This document shows positions 54,082 to 64,000 of a stretch of 64,000 nt of DNA, in pieces. The stretch lies in contig NC_035433.2 of the NCBI RefSeq assembly GCF_002127325.2, positions 79,426,079 through 79,490,078 of the forward strand, written 5' to 3'. The notes beneath the pieces are model-generated. The model had not been told where the DNA came from, made no database searches, and was given only the letters and a program-made list of their open reading frames with translations. Source of the DNA: Helianthus annuus (Eukaryota; Streptophyta; Magnoliopsida; Asterales; Asteraceae). Within the stretch, counting starts at the first letter, position 1. Every line of letters begins with the position of its first letter. Both the position numbers and the translations under genes were made by a program.

Positions 54082-54866
54082 ACATATTCGGTGCATCAGA
54101 CGAAGTATGTCCACGAGATTCTCAAAAAAATTGGTTTGGAAGATAGCTTACCTTATGACACGCCTCTGCCGACAAATCACAAGCTTTCACCCGATAAGGA
54201 GAAAGATCCTGAAGTGGATCCGACTCTATATCGAGCAATGATAGGTTCGCTAATGTATCTTACTGCCTGACGACCAAATATTATGTTTTCTGTTTGTTTG
54301 TGTGCTCGGTTCCAATCAACTCCGAAAGAGTCTCACATGAAAGCGGTCAAAAGGAACGCCTAAGCATGGATTGTGGTATGGAGCTGAAGGTGGTTTGGAT
54401 TTGCTGGAGTATGCTGACGCAGACTTCTGAGGGTGCCCGGTGAACAGAAAGTCAACCTCTCGCGGCACATAACTTCTTGGGAACCGTCTTGTCTCTTGGC
54501 AATACAAAAAGCAACTTGTCTTTTCTTTATCCGCGTGCGAGGTCGAGTACATTGCTGCATCAAGCTATTGCGCTCAGGTCTTGTGGATTCAGCAGCAAAT
54601 GAGGGACTACGGTTTGAATTTTACTCGAACACCTATTCTTGTCGATAACAACTCTGCTATTTCCATAACTAACAATCCAGTTAATCACTCACGCACTAAG
54701 CACATAGATGTTAGGCATCACTTCATTCGCGACTGTGCTGAGAAGGGTTTAATAGAAACGGTAGGGTAGACACCTTGGATAATCTTGTAGACCTGTTTAC
54801 CAAGACATTCGATCGGGCTAGATTTGAAAATCTGGTCCGAATGATCCGCATGATCAACCCCGAGTA
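54082..54866 (+). pseudogene. Degenerate copia RT/RNase H remnant, E-like (copy 2)
   Basis: It begins as the remnant at 16505 and continues past the Element B site (GAGGT, 54539-54543) into RNase [18 protein letters not shown], then [19 protein letters not shown] and a C-terminus MINPE. It has a TGA, indels and further stops. It is the same lineage as Element E but older and in opposite orientation. Confidence 0.9.
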
Positions 54867-55533
54867 AAATGCTTTTCAAAACTCGCATAGAAACTTTATT
54901 TTATGTTTACTGTAAAGTTCTTACTGCTTTTCAAAAACTGAAAAACTCCAAAAAAAAATATTTTACTTAGTTGTTGGATATATTTTAGAGTTAATTATTG
55001 TTTTCGTCCCTGTGGTTTGTCAAAAATCACTATTTCAGTCCATTAGTTTAGAAATTGCGATTTCAGTCCCTGTGATTTCACTTTGGTAACCATTTCAGTC
55101 CCTGTGGTTTGATTTTCGTAACTATTTCAATCCATTTATTATGTTAGTACAGGGACTGAAATGGTTACGAGGTGGACTGAAATGGTTACGAAAGTGAAAC
55201 AACAGGGACTGAAATCGCAATTTTTAAACTAATGGACTCAAATAGTGGTTTTTGACAAAACACATGGACGAAAATAGTAATTAACTCTATATTTTAGGAA
55301 AAATACAAAAACATTTGAAAAATATAAATTGAAGTCGTGTTGAGATATAAGGGAAATGATAGTACATCGGTTAGTCGTATCAGGTGCAGGATTATAGTAA
55401 TATATAAAATTAACTGTTAACAGTAACAGCTTCATTATACGTTGCTTCGGTACACGTAAATAAGAACCTGTTTTTGGTATATGAACATAATGACTGGGTA
55501 ACTTGCATGGTACATCTCTCGGATATATGGTCT
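54867..55533 (+). mobile_element. 3' non-coding part of the E-like remnant
   Basis: 54867-54987 and 55297-55533 match the reverse complement of the Element E non-coding region next to RNase H (for example GATAGTACATCGGTTAGTCG and TCGGATATATGGTCTTG). It is split by the MITE 54988-55287 and cut by Element F at 55534. Confidence 0.85.
54988..55287. mobile_element. Foldback MITE with 9 bp TSD, Mutator-like
   Basis: 300 bp, bounded by GAGTTAATTA and TAATTAACTC, with long inverted arms (TTCGTCCCTGTGGTTTGTC against the other end). The exact 9 bp duplication TATATTTTA occurs at 54979-54987 and 55288-55296. Removing the element restores the E-like sequence. Nine-base TSDs and long arms fit a non-autonomous MULE. 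No coding capacity. Confidence 0.88.
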
Positions 55534-56279
55534 TGTTGATACATGTTTGTGGACGCGACTCGACTCGGTTCGACTTGGCTCGGTTCGACTCGGTTAGGTT
55601 CGGCTCAAGCCCGACGTCACGACATTCCTCCGTCGTGCGTCCCAGAGTTCGACACGCGAAGCACGGAGAGCCGAGAACACTTCCCGCTTGACACATCATC
55701 ATGACATCATCATGATGATGTCAAGACTTTGACTAATCTTCACATATTTGAAATAAGTTGGAATTCATGTACGTAACCTCACATGGGCCAATCATAATGC
55801 AGCATGGACTTCAACAAGACTGGGCCAAAGCCCAAAGTCGACGAATCATGAGGGCAGTCGACGAAACACATCAGTTTCGTCGACCAAGCCCCTGTTTCGT
55901 CGCTGTTTCGTCACTTGCATTGCTGTTTCGCCAAACCTTGTAATTCGCCAAGCCAAGATCTGATTCGTTGTGTCTGTGACTATAAATAGACTGTCTGTGG
56001 ATAAGAGAAAAAAAATAGAACACATAGAAAGAACACAGAGAGCATATTTGTGAGAGCACACACACACGAGAGTTTTAGAGAGTTTATAGAATACATCTGT
56101 AAACATTGCTTTGTAACCGAACCTTTCATACGTATTAATACAGTGGTGTTAATCGGTGAATATTTTGTGTTGTGTTTGTGCATGTTCTATCTCGGTTTGC
56201 CTTTCCGGTTGGATTCCGCACAACCGGGTTGGTTAGTATACAGGGATTAGGCGACTAGATCCTCCTAGCCGGACCTACA
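55534..56279 (+). repeat. 5' LTR of Element F
   Basis: 746 bp, TGTTGATACA to GGACCTACA. Its R/U5 side shares CGTATTAATACAGTGGTGTTAATCGG-type sequence with the A/B LTRs; its U3 does not. U3 has a Cys-less low-complexity ACTCGGTTCGACT stretch (about 55555-55612) and a cluster of GTTTCGTC / GTCGACGAA motifs (about 55838-55940), upstream of the TATA box. Confidence 0.93.
55981..55988 (+). promoter_or_regulatory. TATA box of Element F 5' LTR
   Basis: TATAAATA, about 40 bp downstream of the GTTTCGTC cluster. Confidence 0.72.
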
Positions 56280-56281
56280 AG

Positions 56282-56293
56282 TGGTATCAGAGC
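56282..56293 (+). other. Primer binding site of Element F
   Basis: TGGTATCAGAGC, two bases after the LTR end. Confidence 0.96.
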
Positions 56294-57277
56294 CTTGGCT
56301 CTTCTCCTTGTTAAAACCGAGTGTGTTCTTGGTTTGTTTTTTGGGTGTTAAAATTCATATTTTTCTGGAAAAACATCTTAAAATCTGGTTAATCTTGTTG
56401 TTTTTGCTTTGGGTTTTACTAAAAACCGTGTTATTCTCATGCTCACATGTTAGTACTTGGTTTTTCTTAAACATTTTAGCAAAACTTTGTGTTCGGAAGT
56501 TTGTGAGTTCACCGGAAAACTCATATTCCTGGGTTGTGTTCTTCATACATTCAAAGTTGTTCTTCAAATATTCACCTTTTTGATCTTTGATAATTGTATG
56601 TGAAAGTTGTTTTTGCTTTGAGAAGTGGAAAAGGATTAAAATAATCACAACCTTACTTGTTTGGTGAAAGCATCATGTCTTAGCCGAAAGGGTCTCTGTT
56701 GTGTCAGGATAAGATAAAGTCAAAAAGTTTACCAACCACTGACAACTTTCTTGGCCAAACAAACATTCAACGAAACACAAATTCTTTTCGTCAAAACATG
56801 TTTGACGAAACATAAAGTGGGTTGTTTGAAAATTCTTGTTTCGTCAAAACAGAATTTAAAACATAAAGTGGGCCTTATTAATTGTCAAATTGATAAATTT
56901 AAAGTGGGCCTTATTAATACAATTCTTTTCGTCAAAACATAAAGTGGTAAATTTATGTTTGACGAAACATAAAGTGGGCTTATATTTCAAAAGATAATTT
57001 GTTTCGCCAAGGAGTTAGCCCATTTCGCCGAATATAAAGTGGGCCAGTTTCGTCATCAAAGCCCATTAATTATTAAACATTGTTTCGTCGACTTCCTTTT
57101 CAAAAGAAATCTGTTTCGCCAAAGTGTGTTTGAAGAAATACAATTTTCAGTTTCGTCAACACTGTGTTTCGTCAAGACACGCTGTGAATTTACACAGTAG
57201 GTTTGCAAAAGTGATTTAACTGTTTGATTTGTTTGATTGAGGTGTAATTTGCAGGTATTCAGTTTTCTTTATCAATC
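56294..57277 (+). other. Motif-rich leader of Element F
   Basis: About 980 bp with no gene. From about 56745 to 57180 it holds many TTTCGTCAA / TTGACGAAAC copies interleaved with AACATAAAGTGGGCC units. A TTTGCAG|GTAT site lies 24 bp before the gag ATG. Confidence 0.88.
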
Positions 57278-60200
57278 ATGAATCCGAGTTGGTGGGGTAC
57301 TCCGGCTCCAGATGGGGGAAAGTATACAAATACAAGTCTGTCTCCCTCATGGGCCGAATCTCCCGTGTAGACATCTTCGCAAGCAAATGCTGTATCAACC
57401 GGTCAATGGGCATTCGTATCGAATCAAACTCCGAGTATTCAAAGTATTCTATTAAGCGAAAGCGAAACCGGAAGTTTGAATCGACCTCCAAAGTTGATGC
57501 ATTTAAACGAGTATCCGGGTTGGGTTGATAGATTTCGTGCATACGTTCTTGGTCAAAATATCGAATTGTGGATACGTTTCACCACAGATTTCGATCAAGC
57601 TATAGAGGTTGCTGCTTCATCTACTGCTACGTTTGCCGATCTTCCTGAAGATCAGAAAAAGACGTATGATTTGGAAAAGAAAGCATACGCCATTCTCACT
57701 CAGGCGTTAAGCAAAGATATTTACCATCAGTTTGTCAGTTTCAAGACAACGAAAAAGCTGTGGGACGGGTTGAAGACAAGAGGGGTAGGGAATGAAGCAA
57801 CACGTCAATTGCGACACGATCTACTCAAGAAAGAATTCGATGGCTTCACGTGTATGGATAAGGAATCGTTGGGAGATATGACAAGCCGGTTTTATCACTT
57901 GCTTAGAGAGTTGGGCAATTTTGGAGTAGTAATAACTACAGCAGAGGTGGTGAAGAAGTTTGCTGATGCGTTGCCTCCCCAATGGAATAGTTTCTTGGAG
58001 ATTTTGAAGTATAACGGGGTATTGGCTACTACAAACATCAACGACTTCATGCAGCTTTTAGAGAACAAGGATCAGGAGGAAACCTTAAAGGCAAAAAGAG
58101 TTCCCGTGCCACAAAATCCTGAAATGTATTATGGAACTCCGAGTACTTCTTCTGCAAAATCCATTGTGCCATGCAATCCTGAGATGTATTATGGAACTTC
58201 CAGTTCTTCGTCTGCAAGATCTGGTTCACATGCTCCACTTCAAACGACGTTTGTCACAAGCACGGATATGTATGGCAATCCAATACAAGTTCCTGTTAAG
58301 CCGGCTCCTACCACAGACTTGTATGGAAATCCACTACAACAAGCGTGTTATGGAAATACATCACCTGCTGGTGAACAATCAAAGCCAAATACAGTACGGC
58401 TCGACACTTCAAGCTTTTCAAAGGTCAGTGTGGAAGTAGCAAGGGAACACATGGAGCTGCTTAACACTTTAGTGAGCGCGTACTGTGGGTTAGTGGAAGG
58501 TCAGATTGGCAACATTAATCTGACACAAGTAGACTATCAGCAGATTGACAAGGAAGAGATGGACTTGATGGACATCAAGTGGGCCTTTGCTAGTGCTGTA
58601 AGAAGGGCAAAGGATTTCATGGATAGAACTGGCAGAACCAGCTTGGAGAGCAAGAAAGACACCAAGTATGGGTTCGATAAACAGGCAGTAAAGTGCTTCA
58701 ATTGTGGTGAACGGGGTCACTTTAAAAGGGAATGTACAAGGCCAGCACAGCATGGGAACCAGAATCCCTTCATAAACCAAGGCAACCAGCCGAACCAGAA
58801 TAGGAACAATGAGCGTACATTGATACCTGTCAATAACCAGAGCCAAGCTGGAACATCAAATGCCAACCGGGCACTTGTGGTTCAAGTGGATGAAGGTTGT
58901 GACTGGTCAATCCAGCTAAGTGGTGATGCTCCGGATGGAACAGCGTGTTTTGCTGAGGTTGTCAAGGCTTTAAGTCACGCCAGTGGTGGAGAATCTTCCG
59001 CCAATGGTGGTGAATCTTCTGAGGATGAAGACTCTTCGGGTTACAGCAGGAGTTCAGATGAAGAATCCTCAAGTTCAGGTGATGATCATGTGGGTGAGGC
59101 CTCAAGTGTGTCAGTTGATGTAGACATTGATGAGCTTTTGGAGGAAGCTGCAGCAGGAACTCAAAGAAGATCTATCTTGGTGGATCAAGCTGCTTATTCT
59201 TCGTCTTCTCTCCATTCAGCCTTTATGGCTAATGTCAACAGTTCATCAAGTCAGGTATGTATCGATGAACCCACTGCTGTTAATTGTGATATCTGTGATA
59301 GTTTGCGTGCTAAATGTGCTGATTTAGAAGCAAACATGTCTGAGTTGCAAGCCAAACATGATGCTTTACAAGCTAGTTTGTTTGACTTGCAAGACAAACA
59401 TGTTACTTTGAATGCCAAGTGGTGTGAATTGCAAAACAAACACGAGGCTTTGCAAGAAAAGTATGATGTGACATTCATCCACAACCAGAAGTTGACTGTG
59501 GATCTTTCCAAATGCACTGAAGCCAACATGTTTTACGAAAACCATGAAAAAGAGTTTAAATCGGTAACTAAAAAGTTAAAGAAAGATAAAACCGAGCTAA
59601 CTAAACTGGTTTCCAGAAAACAAACTGATATAAATTTGTATATATCTCGCCTTGAGATAGTGCAAAAAGAAATGGCTTGTGTCAAAACAGAAAGTGAGGC
59701 GATCCAACTTAAGCTAGACAGTTATTTGAGCTCTAGCTATGTGTTGGATCACATCATTGACGTTCAGAAAGAAAAACGGGATGTCACATGCATAGGATAC
59801 AAGAAATGTCCACCACCAGTGAGACACAATTATGATGCAATGCCTGACGAGGAAGACAGAACCTTCTTTGAACCATTTGTTCCTTTGGATGTAAAGGAAT
59901 TTGCAACAGGACTCGGATACAAGAAAGAAGTATCATCAGATTCAGATGTATCAGCAGATACATGTGTGTCTTCTGCTGAACTAAATCAGGATCCTCCAGT
60001 CATTATTGAGGATGCTGATTCTTCTGATGATGAATCTGATGATACTATACCAGCAAAGTCTGATGCGGAAATCAAAGAAGAGGACACACCTCTTGAGAAT
60101 CATATTCTGTGTGATCCTCCTGCAAAACCCGCTAAGACTGTTGCAATCCAGTCCACATCTGCAAAAGAGTCGGAGAGTGTAAATTTGCTGTACACTCTTG

Positions 60201-61120
60201 TTGGTGATGATAAAATTTACTCAGACAAAGATTTTCCTATTAAGAATGTTAATCAATCCTTAATCAGTAAAGTCTTTGAAAACTCGACAAGTAAGTTTTT
60301 GGGAAAGACAGGATCACGTGTTACAGTAACCCAATGTCCTCCTATTCCAAAGGCTGAAATTCGAAAACAATTTGGAAATAAGAAATTACCAACAGTGCAA
60401 AAACAGCAAAATCACACCAAGCAAAAAGGAAAATCACCGGCTCAAGCACAAAAGAAGCCGATTCAAAAGAAGAACAAAAATGTAAACTTTGTGAAATCGA
60501 CGGGAACGGTCAAAATCGAAACGTTTGAAAACAAATCTAACTTAGATTTTGTTAAGAAAGCAACTGTTCAGAAAAGAAATGAACCAAGCAGTTCAAAACC
60601 TAGTACCTCGGGATCACAAAGTTCATCATCATCGGCAAGACGATCACAAGATACTTCGGGGTTTGTTGAACGAAGATCATGTTTTGAGTGTGGGACAATT
60701 GGACATATAATTCGAAATTGTCCATATCATCATAAACAAAAAGGCAAAGTTGATGTTCCCCATGATCAAACTGACCGTAAGCGATCTGTTTCCGTAAAAC
60801 AAGACCCTCGACTTGTAAAAGAAAGGGAAATGAAACAGAAACGCCAACAGGTCAAGAAAATTGAAAAGGCGATTAAAACCGATGTGGTTAACAAAACATC
60901 TGTTTCTGTCAAACCAGAAAATTCAAAAACTTCAAACAACCATGAAGTTAAAATTTTAAAGAACAACAGTGATAAAACAAAACAGACCTGGAAACCAAAA
61001 ACGGTTACTGAATCAGAGGGACCATCACAATTCACAAATCATCAAAGAAAAGAAGTAATTGTTGTTGATGAAAATGGAAGACCCAAGACCACAATGGCTT
61101 GGGTCCCCATCTCCAACTAA
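57278..61120 (+). pseudogene. gag: Element F gag, early stop
   Basis: The ATG at 57278 begins MNPSWWGTPAPDGGKYT as in A. TAG at 57368-57370 (Ser in A) ends it after 30 codons. Beyond the stop the frame is open to 61120 with the full domain set: Gag core (SLNRPPKLMHLNEYPGW), a Pro/Ser-rich region with a repeated NPEMYYGT unit, knuckle one CFNCGERGHFKREC (58692-58733), coiled coil of LQ-KH heptads (59330-59480), knuckle two CFECGTIGHIIRNC (60680-60721), and the ending AWVPISN. Initiation at a later ATG (57476 or 57497) would give a nearly complete protein. Confidence 0.93.
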
Positions 61121-61134
61121 TCAATTGAGTTCAT

Positions 61135-64000
61135 ATGCAGGGTGTTCCAGGAGGAACTAACAGTAGTCATTGGATTGTTGATACTGGGGCATCCAGGCAC
61201 ATGACAGGCGACATGAAGCTTCTCTACGACGTCAAATCTATTAGAGGAGGTTATGTTGCATTTGCTGTAGATAAGGGCGGATATATTACGGGTGAAGGAA
61301 TGATATCCAACGGGATTGTCAGCTTTGACAAGATCAACTTCGTGCAACAACTTGATCACAATCTTCTCAGCGTTTCACAAATCTGTGATAAGCAGTTCTC
61401 AGTACACTTTGATGCTAATGGATGTTATGTGTTGAAGCCCGGCTTCAAAATTCCAAAAGAATGGATTCTCTTGTCTGCTCCAAGGATAAATGATTTGTAC
61501 GTCCTTGATATGAGCCAAGCTATTACTACGTCTGCACAAGCAACATGTTTCGTTTCCAAAGCCACAGAAAAAGACTCAATCTCTTGGCACAGACGAATGG
61601 GTCACATTCACTTGCGCAAAATGAATCATTTGGTATCAAATGAATTGGTGAATGGTGTTCCTCTCAAAAATTTCCATCTTCAAGACGTCGGTGTTTCGTG
61701 CCAGAAAGGAAAACAAACGAAGAAGCGACACCCTACAAAGAATATCAACACGGTGGCAGTTCCTCTTGAACGTTTGCACATGGATTTGTTCGGTCCTGTC
61801 AAACACAAAAGTATTCGGAATGATCAATACTGCCTCGTGATTACTGATGATTATTCAAGATTTTCTTGGGTGGCGTTCATGGCACACAAGAGTGAAACCT
61901 TTGGTATTATCAAAAACTTAATCATTCAGATTGAGAATTTGTATAAGTTAAAGGTTAGGCGGATACGTAGCGATAATGGTACTGAATTTAAGAATCATGT
62001 CATGGCGGAGTTTTGCACTTCAAAAGGTATTCTTCATGAGTTTAGTGCAGCTTATACTCCTCAACAAAATGGCGTCGCTGAACGTAAGAACCGCACATTG
62101 ATCGAGACTGCTAGGACAATGTTGGTAGAGTCGCAGTTGCCCATTCCATTCTAGACTGAAGCTGTGGCCTCTGCATGTTACACATTGAATCGAGTCCTTA
62201 CAGTCAAAAGGCACAACAAGACCTGCTTTGAGCTTCTTCACAAATGGAAACCAGATTTGTCTTATCTTGAACCGTTTGGAGCTCCATGCACAATCATCGA
62301 TCCTAATGGAAAGTTTGGGGCAAAAGCAATTGAGGGATACTTTCTTGGGTATGCCACCCCGAACTTAAGAGTCTGGAATCTAGAGACAAAAAGGGTCGAG
62401 GAATGGTCTGAGGTCAGAGTACAAAGGCACACATTGCCAGTCAAATGTCCTGGTCAGCCTTGGATGTTTGAGTACGATGACTTTTTCAATTCGATCAATG
62501 TTGAAGCCGTTGAAGAAAGTGCTGCGGCAAGGATGTTTTTCGAGAGTGACAATGCAACAGTTTCACCGGTGGTTCGTCCAATTCATGTCAATCAAGAACC
62601 TTCTTCAGTGAACAACAATGCTCTCGACAATGAGGATTTTCACGATGCTACCGAGTTGAACGAATCTTCAGAGGATGATGAATTTCTAGATGCAGATCAA
62701 GAAGCTCCTACAACAGCAGTTCATGGTACTTCAGAGGGAACTCCTCCAGTGGATGCCGCTAGAACAGCTGAAGCTACTGCATCATCCTCTTCGTCAATTC
62801 CGGGCATTGATTTAGTTGTTGATCTCAATTTCAACAATCTGGGTATAAATATTCCAGTTCGAGATAATCCTGAAACAAGGATTCATAATACCCATCCTCA
62901 ACAAAACATCATCGGAAATGTGCAAAGTGGCATTCAAACAAGAAACATGTTGCGGAACAACAACAATGCAGGCCTGTATGCAGCTATTCGAGAATCTGGT
63001 CAACAAAATGATTGGTCTTTCGCGTGTTATGTTTCACAGGAAGAGCCAAGAACTTGGAAAGAAGCTATGAAAGACAACTCTTGGGTTGAAGCAATGCAGG
63101 AAGAACTGCAACAATTCCAGAAGCTTGGTGTCTGGAAACTTGTAGAGAAACCTGCTGGTTACAAGAAGATTGGTACCCGTTGGGTGTTCAAATGCAAAAA
63201 GGATGACCGTGGAGTTGTTATCCGGAACAAAGCACGTTTAGTCGTTCAAGGTTTTCGTCAGATTGAAGGGATCGACTACAACGAAGTCTATGCACCTGTT
63301 GCACGTCTGGAAGCAATTCGGATCTTTCTGGCTTATGCCTCATTCAAAGGATTCAAGGTTTACCAGATGGATGTCAAAAGTGCATTCTTACATGGTGTGG
63401 TTGAAGAAGAGGTGTACGTCGAACAGCCTCCAGGTTTTGAAGATCCTATCCATCCCGATCGGGTTTGGTTGCTCAACAAAGCTCTCTATGGTCTACATCA
63501 AGCACCGCAAGCTTGGTATGCAACCTTATCTAACTATCTGCTGGAGAACGGTTTTCGAAGAGGTCTTATTGACTGTGCTCTTTTCATCAAAGAACAAGAT
63601 GGAGATCTTCTTCTGGTACAGGTATACGTTGATGATATTATTTTTGGTTCTACTAATGATGTTTTGTGTAGGAATTTCGAGCGCATTATGCAGGATAAAT
63701 TCGAGATGAGTGCTATGGGGGAAATGACTTTCTTCTTGGGCCTACAAGTACAACAAACTGAGTCTGGGATATTCATCCATCAGACTAAATATGTTGGCGA
63801 CATCTTGAGCCGGTTCCAGATGTCTGATGCAACGCCCATTGGTACCCCACTGCCACAAAATCACGGAATTACTCCAGACTTGAAGGGTGAAGCTGTTAAC
63901 CCCTCATACTACCGCGCAATGATCGGATCTCTTATGTACCTCACAGCATCAAGGCCAGATATAATGTACCCAACGTGCCTGCTTGCCAGATATCAAGTTA
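61135..64000 (+). pseudogene. pol: Element F pol polyprotein, one stop, truncated by window end
   Basis: ATGCAGGGTG at 61135 starts a frame separate from gag (which ends at 61120). Protease has [10 protein letters not shown]. Integrase has HRRMGH but its zinc finger reads VGVSC where A, B, D and E have CxSC, so the third ligand is missing. The DDE core is kept. TAG at 62152-62154 (Trp in the A counterpart IPFWTEAV) cuts the product inside integrase; beyond it the frame is open through RT (YVDD at 63625-63636) to the right edge. RNase H is not in view. Confidence 0.94.

Larger units (their letters stand above)
55534..64000 (+). mobile_element. Element F: 5' part of a Sirevirus-like copia retrotransposon
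   Basis: It starts with TGTTGATACA after GGTCT (55529-55533, presumed TSD) inside the E-like remnant. 5' LTR, PBS, leader, gag and most of pol are visible; the RNase H end, non-coding region and 3' LTR are off the right edge. Proteins are close to those of Element A, yet the U3 part of the LTR and the leader are unrelated to those of A. Gag and pol have one stop each. Confidence 0.95.

Noticed and set aside
62020..62241. Minus-strand frames inside Element F pol and similar antisense frames in the other elements
   Set aside because: They shadow conserved IN/RT codons and have no independent support.

Overview
The window is repeat-dense plant nuclear DNA, almost entirely nested Ty1/copia LTR retrotransposons. 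The evidence is five elements with a PBS of the initiator-Met tRNA type (TGGTATCAGAGC), purine-rich PPTs, 4.5-5 bp target-site duplications (TSDs), and gag plus PR-IN-RT-RNase H coding regions in copia order. Gag proteins of about 1,150-1,280 residues with two CCHC knuckles, a long coiled coil, the protease motif DSG(A/C)SRHMTG and 10-11 kb length point to the Sirevirus (SIRE/Maximus) lineage. A dicot host, perhaps a composite (Asteraceae), fits the general look, but this is only an impression. I see no intact host gene.

Layout. 1-467 leader, 468-1102 5' LTR of a minus-strand element (B') that runs off the left edge; 1103-1476 a truncated LTR of the same family in opposite orientation; 1477-3285 and 14437-15851 fragments of a TTC4-like (TPR/Hsp90 co-chaperone) pseudogene fused at its 3' end to a beta-tubulin fragment; 3291-14431 Element A (minus) inserted in that pseudogene; 14936-15370 a foldback MITE; about 16505-16966 a degenerate copia pol remnant (plus). 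16967-28120 Element B (minus) interrupts this remnant. From 27018 the whole left part starts again: leader, LTR, inverted LTR, tubulin/TTC4 pseudogene, MITE and copia remnant, up to about 55533. This second copy lacks A and B but carries Element D (29366-39860) and Element E (41403-52754), both minus. 55534-64000 is the 5' part of Element F (plus), which runs off the right edge.

The simplest history is a tandem duplication of a roughly 16 kb ancestral segment by unequal recombination between two non-allelic copies of the B family, followed by independent insertions. Each insertion can be checked against the empty site in the other copy: A (TSD ATTTT), B (left TSD GAGGT), D (TSD TTATG), E (TSD GAAAT).

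All elements have damaged pol, and most have damaged gag; the Gag frames of D and E are open. The most unusual signals are non-coding: (1) each family carries its own short interspersed motif, present both just upstream of the TATA box in the LTR and again in the leader before gag; (2) a conserved 1.5-1.8 kb non-coding region between RNase H and the 3' LTR holds a series of small GTGAN-type hairpins, shared by A, B and E; (3) gag and pol do not overlap in any element, and pol usually lacks an ATG.
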